Shown: one piece after another, positions 1 to 9,244 of the stretch
Layout: the number at the start of each line of letters is the position of its first letter
Position numbering within the stretch: the first letter of the stretch is position 1
Assembly: GCA_964058805.1 (NCBI GenBank)
Contig: CAXKVV010000191.1
Coordinates: 1-34,620 of the forward strand
DNA from: Schoenoplectus triqueter
Lineage: Eukaryota > Streptophyta > Magnoliopsida > Poales > Cyperaceae
Direction of reading: 5' to 3'
DNA length: 34,620 nucleotides
Notes under the pieces: generated by a model
Told to the model about the DNA's origin: nothing
The model's input: the letters and a program-made list of their open reading frames with translations, nothing else
Database searches by the model: none
Position numbers and translations under genes: made by a program

Positions 1-471
1 AATCCATTGCACTAGTTTTTTTGTTTTCTTTTGTTCAAAAAATAATATGGATTGCTATCTAAGCATTTATTTTGGTGGTGCATGTAATTAGAAGAATGGA
101 AACCAAAACAACCAAAGTATTAAGTATTAACTGACAAAATCGAAGCGATAAGCTACTCTTGCATCCAATCGCATACATACTGGGGGCTTACCAGGACTGG
201 TTATGTCAGCTAGGGCACGAGTTCCAGTCAGGTTTATTCTGGTACTTTCAGGCATAGCACTCTAGTGCCGTTTTTCTTTCAGGCTTATTAGGCTAAGCTG
301 GGTCAATTGAGGCTAAATCTCTTATGCAGCAATAATGAGGGTTAGTTGGTGTAAAAGTAGGTTTGCAAGGCTACGCAAAGATTATATTGGTTCATAGTGG
401 CAATTGAGGCTTAATTCTTATTACTCGAGCTGCGGAGACTGATTTCAGATGTGCTATTACTGTTTATGCAG
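1..471 (+). other. Intron (3' part) of the TRAPPC11-like gene
   Basis: This stretch precedes the first recognisable TRAPPC11 exon. I see no reading frame matching the family in it and it has stops in all forward frames. It ends in a plausible acceptor, TTTATGCAG at 463-471, directly before the conserved sequence beginning SLSDTEY. The earlier exons must lie left of the window. A short exon hidden in 1-448 cannot be excluded, but nothing in it looks conserved. Confidence 0.6.
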
Positions 472-1196
472 TCTCTCTGACACAGAATATGTGGCATATG
501 CAATGGCTGATGCAGAGCGGTTCCAAGACTCTTATGAAATCATAGCTCTTTACAAAAGGGCCCAAGAATCCTTCTCTTCCCATGGTTCCCAACGTATGGC
601 ATGTCTCTGTACCCTCGGCATGGCCCGCGAGTACTATGTGTCTGATGATTTCACAAACTCCAAGCAACTCTTTGACACCATTGCAGCACTCTACCGCCGT
701 GAGGGGTGGGTGTTGCTTCTCTGGGAAGCTTTGGGATACCTGAGAGATTGTGCCAAAAGATTAGGGTTGAAAAAAGACTATATTGCATATTCCCTTGAGA
801 TGACCACATTGCCAGCTTTCTCAACCGATTCTGAGAAAACCATCAATTATGGGCCAGCAGGGCCTACCACTTTGGCGAGGAGAGAGGAGATACAGATCGA
901 GGTACTAAAATTTTCTGTAGAAACAGAAGGCCAACCTGAACCTGTTAGCCTGGATGTTGATCCAGTAAGTCCACTAAGATCAGTACTTCTTGTTGCTGTA
1001 GCTTTTCATGAACAAACAGTCAAGCCTGGTTTTGCTTCCTCGGTAACTATATCACTCCTCTCGCAACTACCCTTGCCATTTAAGGTTGACTTGCTGGAAG
1101 TGGAGTTCAACCAACCTGCATGCAATTTTACCATTTCAGAACTGCTCGAGATGTCGGCCAATAAATGGCTACGGTTAACACGTGAGATTAGATCAG
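472..1196 (+). CDS. TRAPPC11: TRAPPC11-like (foie gras/gryzun family) TRAPP subunit, internal exon
   Basis: This exon encodes part of the plant homologue of TRAPPC11 (the At5g65950 type), a large subunit of the TRAPP complexes that tether transport vesicles and activate Rab GTPases at the Golgi and trans-Golgi network. The protein starts SLSDTEYVAYAMADAERFQD and contains the family-typical REGWVLLLWEALGYLRDC and SPLRSVLLVAVAFHEQTVK segments. The first part is the helical repeat end of the foie-gras region and the last part enters the beta-rich gryzun region. The 5' boundary is chosen from the acceptor at 470-471. The ATG at 449 precedes that acceptor and is not a real start. The donor is TCAG|GTAGAA after 1196. 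The 241 complete codons read without a stop. Compared with my recollection of other plant copies, the loop between CNFTI and NKWLRL is shorter here. Confidence 0.88.
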
Positions 1197-1363
1197 GTAG
1201 AACATGACACCTTTTGCTTTGTAAAAGTTCTCTAAGTTTTCTTGTTCATTTTGGTTAGTTAAGCACATATTCATGTATTGTTTGTTGTTGAATACCATGT
1301 TTTGATTCTTTTCTTGCAATGTGAACATTTATTTATTTGCTCCTTTTCAATAACCTTATGCAG
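1197..1363 (+). other. Intron between the two TRAPPC11 exons (167 nt)
   Basis: The donor GTAGAA and acceptor TTATGCAG flank a T-rich 167-nt segment. Splicing joins G (1196) to GA (1364-1365) and gives the uninterrupted peptide REIRSGQSGKLECLSV. The QSGKLEC part is strongly conserved in plant TRAPPC11, so this boundary is supported by protein sequence as well as by the splice signals. Confidence 0.9.
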
Positions 1364-2844
1364 GACAGAGCGGTAAGCTCGAGTGCTTGTCAGTGAAAGC
1401 TATAATCAATAACAATCTCACTATTTGCTGTCGGGTGGAAAGTCCAGCTATAATGGAGGATCTTGCTATTTGGAAGTATGAGAACATGCCTGAGACCTAT
1501 CCGACCGCTGACCCTGCTCTATCCTTATCAGGCCAGAAATTTGTACAGGTTGAGGAATCAAATCCATTAGTTGACCTCACTCTCAACTCCACTGGCCCTG
1601 CCTTGGTGGGAGAGGTTTTCCGAATTCCGGTGCATGTTGTCTCAACTGGTCATTTGATACGTGCTGGTGAATTAAAAATTAATTTAGTAGATGCGCGAGG
1701 TGGAGGAATGTTAATGAGCCCAAGAGAAACGGATGAATCTGATGCACACCATGTGGAGCTACTTAGCATCTCAGGCCTACGTGAAGAGAAGTCAGTCAAT
1801 CCAAAACCAGACTTACTAGAAGAAACTGAAAGTGATAATATAAGGAAAATTCAATACTCGTTTGGGGTTGTGTCGGTACCAGTTCTGAAAGAAGGTGAGT
1901 CATGGTCTTGTGACCTGGAGATAAAGTGGCACAGATCCAAATCAGTCATGTTGTATGTTTCGCTTGGGTACTCTCCTGAAGGTGTGGATCAAAGAGTTAA
2001 TGTGCATAGAAGCTTACAAATTGAAGGCAAGGTCCCATTTTTGATTAACCACCGATTTATGATGCCCTTTAGGTGCGAGCCCCTTTTGATTTCTAATATT
2101 AGATCCTTGATCTCTCCTGGTGGTGAAGAGCAGAAAGTTTCCCTGGCATTGAAAGAAAATAACATTGTAATTGTCAGTGCAAAAAATTGTACCGAGGTGC
2201 CATTAAAGCTGGTCTCGATGAAAATTGTACAGGAGGGTAGTAATGATTCAAGTGAGAAGTCATTTGTGGTGCAAGATATAAGTGGGATCTCTGATAATAT
2301 TCGGTTTGTTCCTGGTGAGGAGTTCAGAGGGGTATATTCTATAACCCCGCTGGTAGCAAACCTTAACCTTTCTCTAGGGGTGGTTTGTCTCGAGTGGATG
2401 AGAGAGAGCCAAAACCAAGACCAACCCCAGACAGTGTCAACAAAACACAGCTTGCCTCGTGTCTGCGTGGAAGAGCCGCCACTTGTTGCAGCAATAGAAT
2501 GCCCCCCATTTGCAGTTGTTGGAACTCCTTTTTCTCTTTACATGAAAGTGAAGAATACCACAAGTTTGTTACAAGAGATAAAATATTCACTTGGAGATTC
2601 ACAAAACTTCGTCTTTTGTGGGGCCCACGTCCACTCGGCTTCTATTTTGCCAGGGAAGGAGCATGTGCTTAGTTATAAGTTTGTTGCGCTCACTTCTGGT
2701 ACACAACAGCTGCCCAAAATTACAATCATGTCAGTCCGATACTCTGCTCAATTGACCCCTTCGGTTGCTGCCAGCACTATTTTTGTATACCCATCTGAGC
2801 CCAAGTTTAGTTTGGAGAAGAATGAAACACAGCTTCTTGTTTGA
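1364..2844 (+). CDS. TRAPPC11: TRAPPC11-like TRAPP subunit, terminal exon (gryzun C-terminal domain)
   Basis: This last exon gives 492 residues and the natural stop (TGA 2842-2844). It covers the beta-sandwich-rich C-terminal half of TRAPPC11 (the gryzun-type region). Family hallmarks include LTICCRVESPAIMEDL, GPALVGEVFRIPV, GELKINLVDARGG, IKWHRSKSVMLYVSLGYSP, LVSMKIVQEG, LTSGTQQLPKITIMSVRYSA and the closing ASTIFVYP. No frameshift or internal stop is visible and the length of this half matches the family, so the gene looks functional. Together with the previous exon about 734 of an expected 1,150-1,200 residues are present. The TTG at 1387 is an internal leucine codon, not a start. The gene is convergent with the ankyrin gene that ends at 5763. 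Confidence 0.93.
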
Positions 2845-3420
2845 AAAGTAAATTGGTCTTATAGTTTGTATTTGTATAGTTTTTGTGTGCTGCAGAACAT
2901 GGTCGAATAATGTTATGGCAATGTTTGTTTTTTTTTTGCTGTCTTCTGCCATGTTCTGTGTTGAGGTGAATTTGGTGTGAAACTGTGAACTATATTCTCG
3001 AGAATCTACATCGGGTGCATTTAGTGATGCTCTTCAACGAAAAAAAGAAGGAAGAGAACAATGAGCTTTTCCATTTTTAAATTTTTTGTAATATTAATTT
3101 ATCAAACTTCTGTAATTTGTAACAATTTAAAACTAGTAAACTCATTATTCTTTTCAAACAATCTCGGTACGTTGTTTATGCATGTAGCCATGAGGAGAAA
3201 AAGCTGGATGATAGAGTTTGATTTTAGTGTTCTGTCATTGCGCCCCCGAGCGAGATTAAAAAAAAAGTCTATTTTGAAGGAATTACTGAAATTTTATAAA
3301 CCCAATTTGTCCTTTTGCACACTTTATATATTATTATTAAATCATAAATAGAATCGTGACATACAGTGCAAACTGATTAATACTTCCTAGTTTGAAAGAA
3401 AGTAGACGAGCCCAATTACT
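2845..3420 (+). other. TRAPPC11 3' UTR and downstream non-coding DNA
   Basis: T-rich sequence follows the stop codon. AATAAT at 2907-2912 is a possible near-upstream polyadenylation element, but no single site is decisive. The open frame at 3061-3351 is low-complexity, resembles no family and is not proposed as a gene. Confidence 0.4.
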
Positions 3421-3686
3421 GACCTAAGCAAACGCTTCACAATTTGGCTGCTTTTTTTTTTTTTTTTCCTTTTTACTATGGAGGAAATTTATAACTTTAC
3501 AGTTGAAGGAAAGTAATGTAATAAGAAAATGTGACTACATCATTGATATTAATTTTCGACTGCTATCCCATTAAGGCCACGATGCTCTGCAGACAGCCGT
3601 AGATGGCATGAAATGCGAATCTAGTATTCTTCTGTCCTATAATCTACAGAGTTGATGTCAGCACCCTTTCTATATAGGAAAACAAT

Positions 3687-3762
3687 TTGATCATTGTTAG
3701 GCTGAGCTAATACATTGAGCTAATGATTTACACACTTCCTCTATGGCCCTAACAATGATCAA
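3687..3762. repeat. Perfect 15-bp inverted repeat with a 46-nt spacer
   Basis: TTGATCATTGTTAGG at 3687-3701 is repeated exactly in inverted orientation at 3748-3762. The spacer holds a short direct repeat, TGAGCTAAT. The arms end abruptly, so this may be a very small foldback element or a chance hairpin. Nothing nearby suggests a structured RNA gene. Confidence 0.6.
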
Positions 3763-3959
3763 GTTCTGGTGCAAATTACTAGTACTTTTTGGCTTTTGAA
3801 ATTTAAATCAAAACTAAAACATGTTTTGATTGGAAAGTAGGACCGACAAAGAAAACTCAAAAGAACACCCCCAATTGCCAAATATTTTATCTATCATGTC
3901 TAAAGGAAATCGCACATTGTAAAAATTAAAAATGATGGTAAAGACTAGTGAGAGTTAGT

Positions 3960-4480
3960 GTTGTAAATGTGTGGTATCATGTCATATTAAAACATGCCGT
4001 GTTTTGTATTGTGTTGTATCTAAAAATGATAGAGAGTAACACAATATAGTTATGATATAACACGAATAAAATACTATATTTTGTATTGTATCATGTCTAA
4101 AAAAGATAGAGGGGAGGCACAACATAGTTATGGGACGACACGAATAAGCTACGCACGTGTTAACCATGTCATACTTAATCGTGTTATATTTATATAATAT
4201 GATATGTCTTAATTGTGCTAAATGTATCTTAATCATGTTAAAAGTGTTTTAATCGTGTTTTATTATTAAAAGTTTCAGAATTTTAAAAAATTAAAAAAAA
4301 ACTGAAAAATTAAATATCGATATTTTTTAAATTAATTTTTTTCCAAAATTTGAAAACTGTAAAAAAAGTATAAAAACATAAAAAATTATAACAATGTAAA
4401 ATAAATATGAATATTCGTTTAAAAAATATAAAATTTATAAATTATTCTTTTTTTGGATTTAGAACCGGCTAGGTTAGAAA
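3960..4480. repeat. Degenerate AT-rich repeat tract with a ~78-bp duplicated unit
   Basis: A unit with the core TTTTGTATTGT...TCTAAAAA(T/A)GATAGAG occurs near 4000 and again near 4078, each followed by related CACAA-TATAGTTATG-ACACGAATAA text. Short ATCATGTTA/ATCGTGTT variants continue to about 4260, followed by almost pure A/T. It resembles a decayed intergenic repeat. No gene is seen in it. Confidence 0.5.
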
Positions 4481-5762
4481 CCTATTGATTTTGAATTGCC
4501 GTCTATATATTTTGAAGTTCAAAAATTAAGACACGCAACAAAGACTAAAATTGACATTTATTTTATCAGTAAACAATCAGCAGTTCTTGAAACCTGTAGT
4601 ACAGAGAAACAGGAAAGGGTACTCATCACTGAAATATATCAGTAAACAATCAACAGCTTTTTGTAGAAAATATATTCAGCTTAAGGGTGTGTTCAAGAGG
4701 GGAGAGGAGGCGGCAAGATGAAGGAGAATTTTAATAATTTTCGTGTCTTATCTTCCTTCATTCCCTTCCCTTCCTACGTTATTTTCCAATTATGAAACAA
4801 ATAAACACAAGTTGACACCCCTCCCTTCCACTCTCTCCTTTTCTCGAGCACGCCAGTCTCCTGCCATTGGTTCTGGAACAGATAAATCACGAACTACTTT
4901 TGAATATATGTGCAAATGTGAATGTAACTTACAAATCCCTTTTTGTTTGTGGATAAATGTCATTGAAATTAGGACGAGAAAAGAAATATCAATTACAATC
5001 AAAATACGAGAACAATTTAAGCAAGGTAAGCTGCTTTCTTCTAAAGGCTAAACCCGTTAATAAATAGTAAATATTGTAATTACTTGGACGAAACTCCTGA
5101 ATTTACTGATTGGCGTAGCCCACAATTGTCGTGGTCTATTGTGCTATGGTTTTGTTAAGTTTGTATGTTTTGGGGTTGGTCTCATATGCCCTTGGGTTTT
5201 TTTAATAGAAGGAACAGGTACAATTTCAAACCCAATAGCAATACAACTGCAAATTACAAAGAAAATATATAGTTGGTAGAGATGAGGAAAACGGAGGTTG
5301 TATTATTCTGCTGTTGTGGCCCGCACAATGGCGTAATATTCTCAGTTCTGAGGTGGAACTGGATCACGATTCACGAAAAATAATGGATCTTTTGATTTTT
5401 TTTACTTCCTAAAGTTTTGCTTAATTAATCAGTTCATGCATGATTTCCAAGTTTCTTCTTGGTCTCAGATTAAAATTTAATGACATACCTCAGGTTAAAA
5501 ACTCCTTTTTTCTCAGTTGTAACACAAATCCATAATCAAATTGAAATCAACCCGTCTTCGTATATGAGGATCACAGTTTTGAAAATCTGACGGAAGATCT
5601 TATTGTACTTATCTAAAAATTGAAGAGTTGACATCCATCATCTCAAATAAAAAACAGTCCAGACCATATAATTCAAGAAAAAAAGAAAACAATTCGAAGG
5701 ATGTAATTTTAGCATAATTATGGATGAATATTGTATGCCATGACTTGGCACGCTGTAGATAT
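4481..5762. other. Intergenic region between the convergent TRAPPC11 and ankyrin genes
   Basis: No coding sequence is recognisable. The forward frame 4743-5051 is pyrimidine-rich low-complexity sequence without family resemblance. The right end (about 5640-5762) should include the 3' UTR of the minus-strand ankyrin gene. I cannot place its poly(A) site. Confidence 0.5.
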
Positions 5763-6356
5763 TCAAATATTTGGTACAAGGTCTTTCTTATAACTACGAC
5801 CGACCCTAAGGCGAAGCATTAGTAGGGGCCAATCGCCAATGATCTTGGAAAGGAATGGAACACTGCAGCAAAATACTAATATGAGAATTGCAAGCCATAA
5901 GCTTTTGGGTGCCATCACCGTGAACAAACCCGTACCAAATGCCACAACAGTGGCCACGTAGGCATACCACATGAGAGCCCTCGTTGTTTTCCTATAATTC
6001 AGCAGAAAATCCAGGTCTTCCCATGTCGCCAAAACACAGAGGAATGCGACCGCAAGAGAAGAACACATGGCTACGGTGTCAGAGATCAAGAAAACCTGAA
6101 AAGCAACTTTCATTGCAAAAATGGGTAGTCCAGCATCGGAGGTATCGTTGCTGTATCCGCCTGGCAAGGTAAAGGCAGCAGCAAAAGTGATGGTAGCGAG
6201 CAAAGCTGCAACCAGAGAGGTGTTGGTAGTGTACCTTTCTGTAAGTGACTTGATCTCTTGAATTGCTTGTTTTTTGATCGCCTTCTTTGCATTGTGTATT
6301 GCTGAGTTCCTCCAGGCAGTGGGAATTAAGTTTGACACCAATGTGTAGCACTCATT
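5763..6356 (-). CDS. Ankyrin/PGG-domain membrane protein (ACD6/ITN1-like), exon 3: transmembrane PGG domain
   Basis: This exon encodes the C-terminal 197 residues (410-606 of the deduced protein) and the stop. It starts NECYTLVSNLIPTAWRN, passes a basic amphipathic stretch (HNAKKAIKKQ) and enters the PGG domain. The hallmark TFAAAFTLPGGY has the PGG triplet at residues 474-476. Several hydrophobic segments follow, fitting the usual four membrane spans (around TSLVAALLATITFAAAF, AFQVFLISDTVAMCSSLAVA, ALMWYAYVATVVAFGTGLF and LWLAILILVFCCSVPF). A short basic tail ends ..SYKKDLVPNI. In this family the ankyrin repeats are cytoplasmic and the PGG region anchors the protein in plasma or endoplasmic membranes. 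Members such as ACD6 act in salicylate-linked defence. The specific role of this copy is inferred only from the family. Confidence 0.92.
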   Translation of the reverse strand, partial: NECYTLVSNLIPTAWRNSAIHNAKKAIKKQAIQEIKSLTERYTTNTSLVAALLATITFAAAFTLPGGYSNDTSDAGLPIFAMKVAFQVFLISDTVAMCSSLAVAFLCVLATWEDLDFLLNYRKTTRALMWYAYVATVVAFGTGLFTVMAPKSLWLAILILVFCCSVPFLSKIIGDWPLLMLRLRVGRSYKKDLVPNI

Positions 6357-6478
6357 CTGTGATAACATAATTAATGAATAAGGATTATTTCGATCATGGG
6401 ACTCAATGAAATGTTTTAGTATAGTATCAATGAGTGTTTTGAATGCGTGCAGGTTTGAAGTATTAATGAAAACTATAC
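6357..6478 (-). other. Intron 2 of the ankyrin/PGG gene (122 nt)
   Basis: On the minus strand the donor is TGG|GTATAG (after 6479) and the acceptor is TTATCACAG|AATGAG (before 6356). Removing 122 nt joins LKW directly to NECYTL in phase 0 and merges two frames that otherwise overlap out of register at 6473-6482. Without splicing, exon 2 meets a stop one codon past the junction. The apparent frameshift is therefore an intron and not damage. Confidence 0.88.
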
Positions 6479-7014
6479 CCATTTCAGTGTTTTGATTAAG
6501 CTGGTCTTTTGATAGACTATGTCAACTGCATTGGCGTATTTCCTATTAAAAGCAGTGTAATCCTGTCCTTTGTAGCTTAGCAGAGAATGAAGAAGTTCTG
6601 GGTTACATGATCTGGCAGCAGTATGTAGTGGCAGATCGCCATCACTGTCGGCTTGGTGAATAAGCCTATGAAGTTTGGGTGTTCTGAGGATGTAATCCAC
6701 GAAATCTGTTTGCTCATTTAGTATAGCAGTATGGAGTGCATTCCGCCCCTTGTTTTCTGTAGCATACGCAGAATCAGGACAAACTCTAATGATCTCTTGT
6801 GCAATCGGCACAAAACCATAATGTGCTGCCACAATGAAGGCATTAAAATTTCCTTCTTTCCTAGAATATGCAAGATTAGGATCATGTTCTAAAAATATCT
6901 TCACAATCTCGAGATTGCCGTTGACAACAGCACATCCTAGAGGAAGAACCTCTCGAAATGTACTTTTATGATGGGCTAGCTTTGGGAGTCCTTTAAGCAG
7001 TTGTTTAACTATAT
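6479..7014 (-). CDS. Ankyrin/PGG-domain membrane protein, exon 2: ankyrin repeats 6-10
   Basis: This exon encodes residues 232-409 plus two bases of codon 231. It opens IVKQLLKGLPKLAH, the second half of an ankyrin repeat whose first half (GFTALHAAVDAGRT) is at the end of exon 1, nearly 18 kb away. Further repeats include LGCAVVNGNLEIVKIFLEHD, FIVAAHYGFVPIAQEIIRV, GRNALHTAILNEQTDFVDYI and GDLPLHTAARSCNPELLHSL. The acceptor on the minus strand is ATATTGTCAG|ATATAG, with a pyrimidine-rich tract and a TCTGATGA branch-like element upstream. The ATG codons upstream (7036 and beyond) lie in the intron and are not starts. No stop or frameshift interrupts it. Confidence 0.93.
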
Positions 7015-7021
7015 CTGACAA

Positions 7022-7128
7022 TATATGAAATGTCATCAGAAAAGGAGAAAAAATCACATCTCTAGTGGATTTTTTTTTTGTAAATATTAACAGTTAACAA
7101 GTTCATATTAATATATATTAATGAGTCC
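7022..7128. other. Intron DNA between exon 2 and the first foldback element
   Basis: This AT-rich stretch contains the pyrimidine-rich acceptor tract of exon 2 on the minus strand (about 7018-7060). The TATATTAATGAGTC text at its left margin of the foldback element recurs in similar form about 14 bp past the element's other end. That could mark an imprecise target duplication. Confidence 0.4.
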
Positions 7129-7521
7129 GACTATGGTTTTTTGCAAAGCACAAGAACGTTATGTGCTTTGCACTTTATTCTTCATTTCAAGTCAGAAATG
7201 ATCGATCCAAACCGTTCAATTTAATCTTCATATCAAAATCTATTAGGAAATCAAATTTTATACTTTTTTAGATTTTTTTGCTATTTTTCTGGTGAGGAGA
7301 AAATGATTTGATCTGAGAATTCTGATTCATCCAAAAATGACGGTTTTCCCCCTATCCAAAAAAATAGTAAATGAATTCTAAAAAAAATATAAAATTTGGT
7401 TTACTAATAAATTTTGATATGAAGATTAGTTTGAGCGGTTTAGATCGATCATTTTTGACTTAAAATCAATAATAGAGCGCAAAACACACAACGCTCTTGT
7501 ACTTTACAAAGCACCGTAGCC
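7129..7521. mobile_element. Long-TIR foldback MITE 1 (393 bp)
   Basis: About 120 nt at the left (from GACTATGGTTTTTTGCAAAG) pairs imperfectly with the right end, whose complement begins GGCTACGGTGCTTTGTAAAG. Both arms share AATGATCGATC, TAATCTTCATATCAAAAT and CAAATTTTA in inverted orientation. The centre is T/A-rich with a GGTGAGGAGAAAATGATTTGATC segment of which the second foldback element has a relative. It has no coding capacity, so it is a non-autonomous DNA transposon, perhaps Mutator-like. The target duplication is not clear here. Confidence 0.85.
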
Positions 7522-8248
7522 TAATTCTATATTAATTAGTCAATCATGATAACAAATTATTTAAAATATAAGTACTATTTCAAAGTCACGTGACTAATTA
7601 TATGATCTATTTTTTAAAGTTTTATTTAACTAATTTACTATGACAAATATTTTTCTCCTTTCAACAAATAAATATTTTATTTCATAAAAAGTAATTTTGG
7701 TTTTTTTGAAAGTGATACATACTTTGATAATACATATTATGATATGAATTCCATCGTAATATATGATAATTTAAAATTAACACTGTGACATCCGTCACTT
7801 TTCCACTTATAATTATTTAATGATGTCAATTAAATTTATTTATAGAATAATAAACTTATATATTATCCATTATAAATAATACCACAGACTAAATTTTATA
7901 ATGAAATATTGGGTCTACTTGGCAGTATTTGGACCTTACTGAGCAGTGGGAAGCAATACCAGGCGGTTTAGGCCGGGCTATGGCCTAAAGTTGAGTGCAC
8001 TCAACTTTATGCCATCCGTGCGTTGATTTTTTTGATCGAACGTCCCTAAATAATAGGTAGATTTGTACACAGCCGGGTTACTCTGTGTAACCTGTCATAA
8101 AAGTATGCGGAAGGACAATCCAGTCAATTCAAAATTCTCCGTCTCTCCTGTTATCGATTCCATTTTTGAGTTCCATCACCATCAGCTTTTGTCCCTCCCC
8201 TCCGCCTCCTTCCCTCTCGCCCTCCTCCCTACTCTCGCTAATCACTTT

Positions 8249-8324
8249 GGGTCCGTTTGACACCTCTTATAATAGAAAAAAGTAGAATTATTATTATTAT
8301 TATTATTTGAAAGTGTTAAACGGA
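8249..8324. mobile_element. Very short TIR element (~76 bp) or solo termini
   Basis: GGGTCCGTTTGACAC at 8249-8263 faces an inverted counterpart (complement TCCGTTTAACAC, 8313-8324) across an (ATT)n core. The same GGGTCCGTTTG-type terminus bounds the large element at 28145-29654. It may be an extreme internal-deletion derivative of that family. No target duplication is obvious. Confidence 0.45.
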
Positions 8325-8365
8325 TTAAAAAAAAAGTACAGTAAAGATGGAATATTAGAATTTGT

Positions 8366-8556
8366 GGCCTGTATGAGGTTGGCTCCGGCCGATATGGAGG
8401 TGATTCTATCAAATTGAGTGGACACTGAAAGATATGAGGATGGCATTGGTCGGTATGAGGTCAATTCAGCTCAATAAAGTGGGCACCGGCTGGTATAAGA
8501 TCAGCACAGGCCGGTATGGGGTCAGCTCCGACTAGTACAGGTAATTTCGGCCTTGT
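8366..8556. repeat. Degenerate ~21-bp minisatellite (GGCCGGTATGAGGTCAGCTC type)
   Basis: Variants of GGCCGGTATGAGGTCAGCTC recur at 8366, 8387, about 8429, about 8450, 8488, 8509 and 8530, mostly 21 bp apart with one or two weak units between. It is GC-richer than its surroundings. No coding function is supported. Confidence 0.65.
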
Positions 8557-8940
8557 AAGAGTTGGGAATGAAATTAATGCATTATATATGTATATTTTAT
8601 ATATAATTATGAATGAAATGTAATAGATAAATGCAATCATATACTCCTCAAAGTAAAAGGTCAAATTAAATTAAATATATAAATAATTGGAGAACTTTGT
8701 GCATATCATATCGGGTCAAATGACTCATGGTAATTCCTAGATTCTTTATCATCATCATTTGTTAGTGGAATTAATAGCCACAAATCCCAAAATTTATAAT
8801 TAAGTTAGAACTTAATAACCACACTAAGTTCTAGATAATTCCTTAATGAATAAGCATTCCCTAGTCAATCTTATTAGTTCATTTCCATTTCCTTCCCTAT
8901 TTTCCCTTGTACATCAGATATAGAGGGAGATTGAGAGTGA
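8557..8940. other. AT-rich intron DNA without recognisable features
   Basis: I see no gene, no clear repeat and no terminus of the neighbouring copia element here. Part of it could be a decayed 5' LTR of the element at 9.2 kb, but I cannot match it to any 3' LTR. Confidence 0.4.
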
Positions 8941-8950
8941 GAAGGTGAAG

Positions 8951-9038
8951 ATGGGGAGGCAGAAGAAGGAGAAGCAAGAAAGAAGTGGAGGCGAGCCCGG
9001 TGGTGAAGAATTTGTCTTGTTATGGAAGCTTTGTCGTA
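8951..9038 (+). other. Exon-like segment with a strong donor site (unidentified)
   Basis: An ATG at 8951 opens a short lysine/glutamate/glycine-rich frame (MGRQKKEKQERSGGEPGGEE..) after a purine-rich leader. It runs into GTC|GTAAGG near 9031-9039, a good plant donor, followed by T-rich intron-like DNA. I do not recognise the protein. It could be a captured fragment of a host first exon or part of an LTR or leader. With only about 28 codons this is weak. Confidence 0.25.
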
Positions 9039-9244
9039 AGGTGCGTTTTCATCCTTTGATTGCATTCGTTTTGAGTTCTGACATAGCCTGGTTGATAAGA
9101 CATGCATCTGTTGTATTGTGATGGTTCTTCAATTTGTTTGATTTCTCAAACATTGCATGATTCGTTAAATGAAATGCTGAAATTTCTTTGGTGAATTTTT
9201 TTTTCTAAATTGTTAACAAGTCGTGTCATACATTGATTTATCTA

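Noticed and set aside
449..471. ATG at 449 as the start of the TRAPPC11 protein
   Set aside because: The conserved sequence begins after the acceptor at 470-471, and the family protein has several hundred residues upstream that are outside the window.
472..2844. TRAPPC10/TRS130 (CLUB) instead of TRAPPC11
   Set aside because: The C-terminal motifs (ESPA-MEDL, GELKINLVDA, QQLPKIT-S-RYSA) match the foie gras/TRAPPC11 protein. The TRS130 C-terminus has a different ending and motifs.
4686..4860. MITE bounded by GGGTGTGTTCAAGAGGGGAGAGG and the pyrimidine-rich stretch near 4820
   Set aside because: The pairing is only purine run against pyrimidine run, without matching termini or a flanking duplication.
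6473..6482. Apparent frameshift between the ankyrin and PGG parts (overlapping frames), suggesting a pseudogene
   Set aside because: A GTATAG donor and TCACAG acceptor in matching phase 0 define a 122-nt intron. Splicing restores a normal family sequence (LKW-NECYTL).
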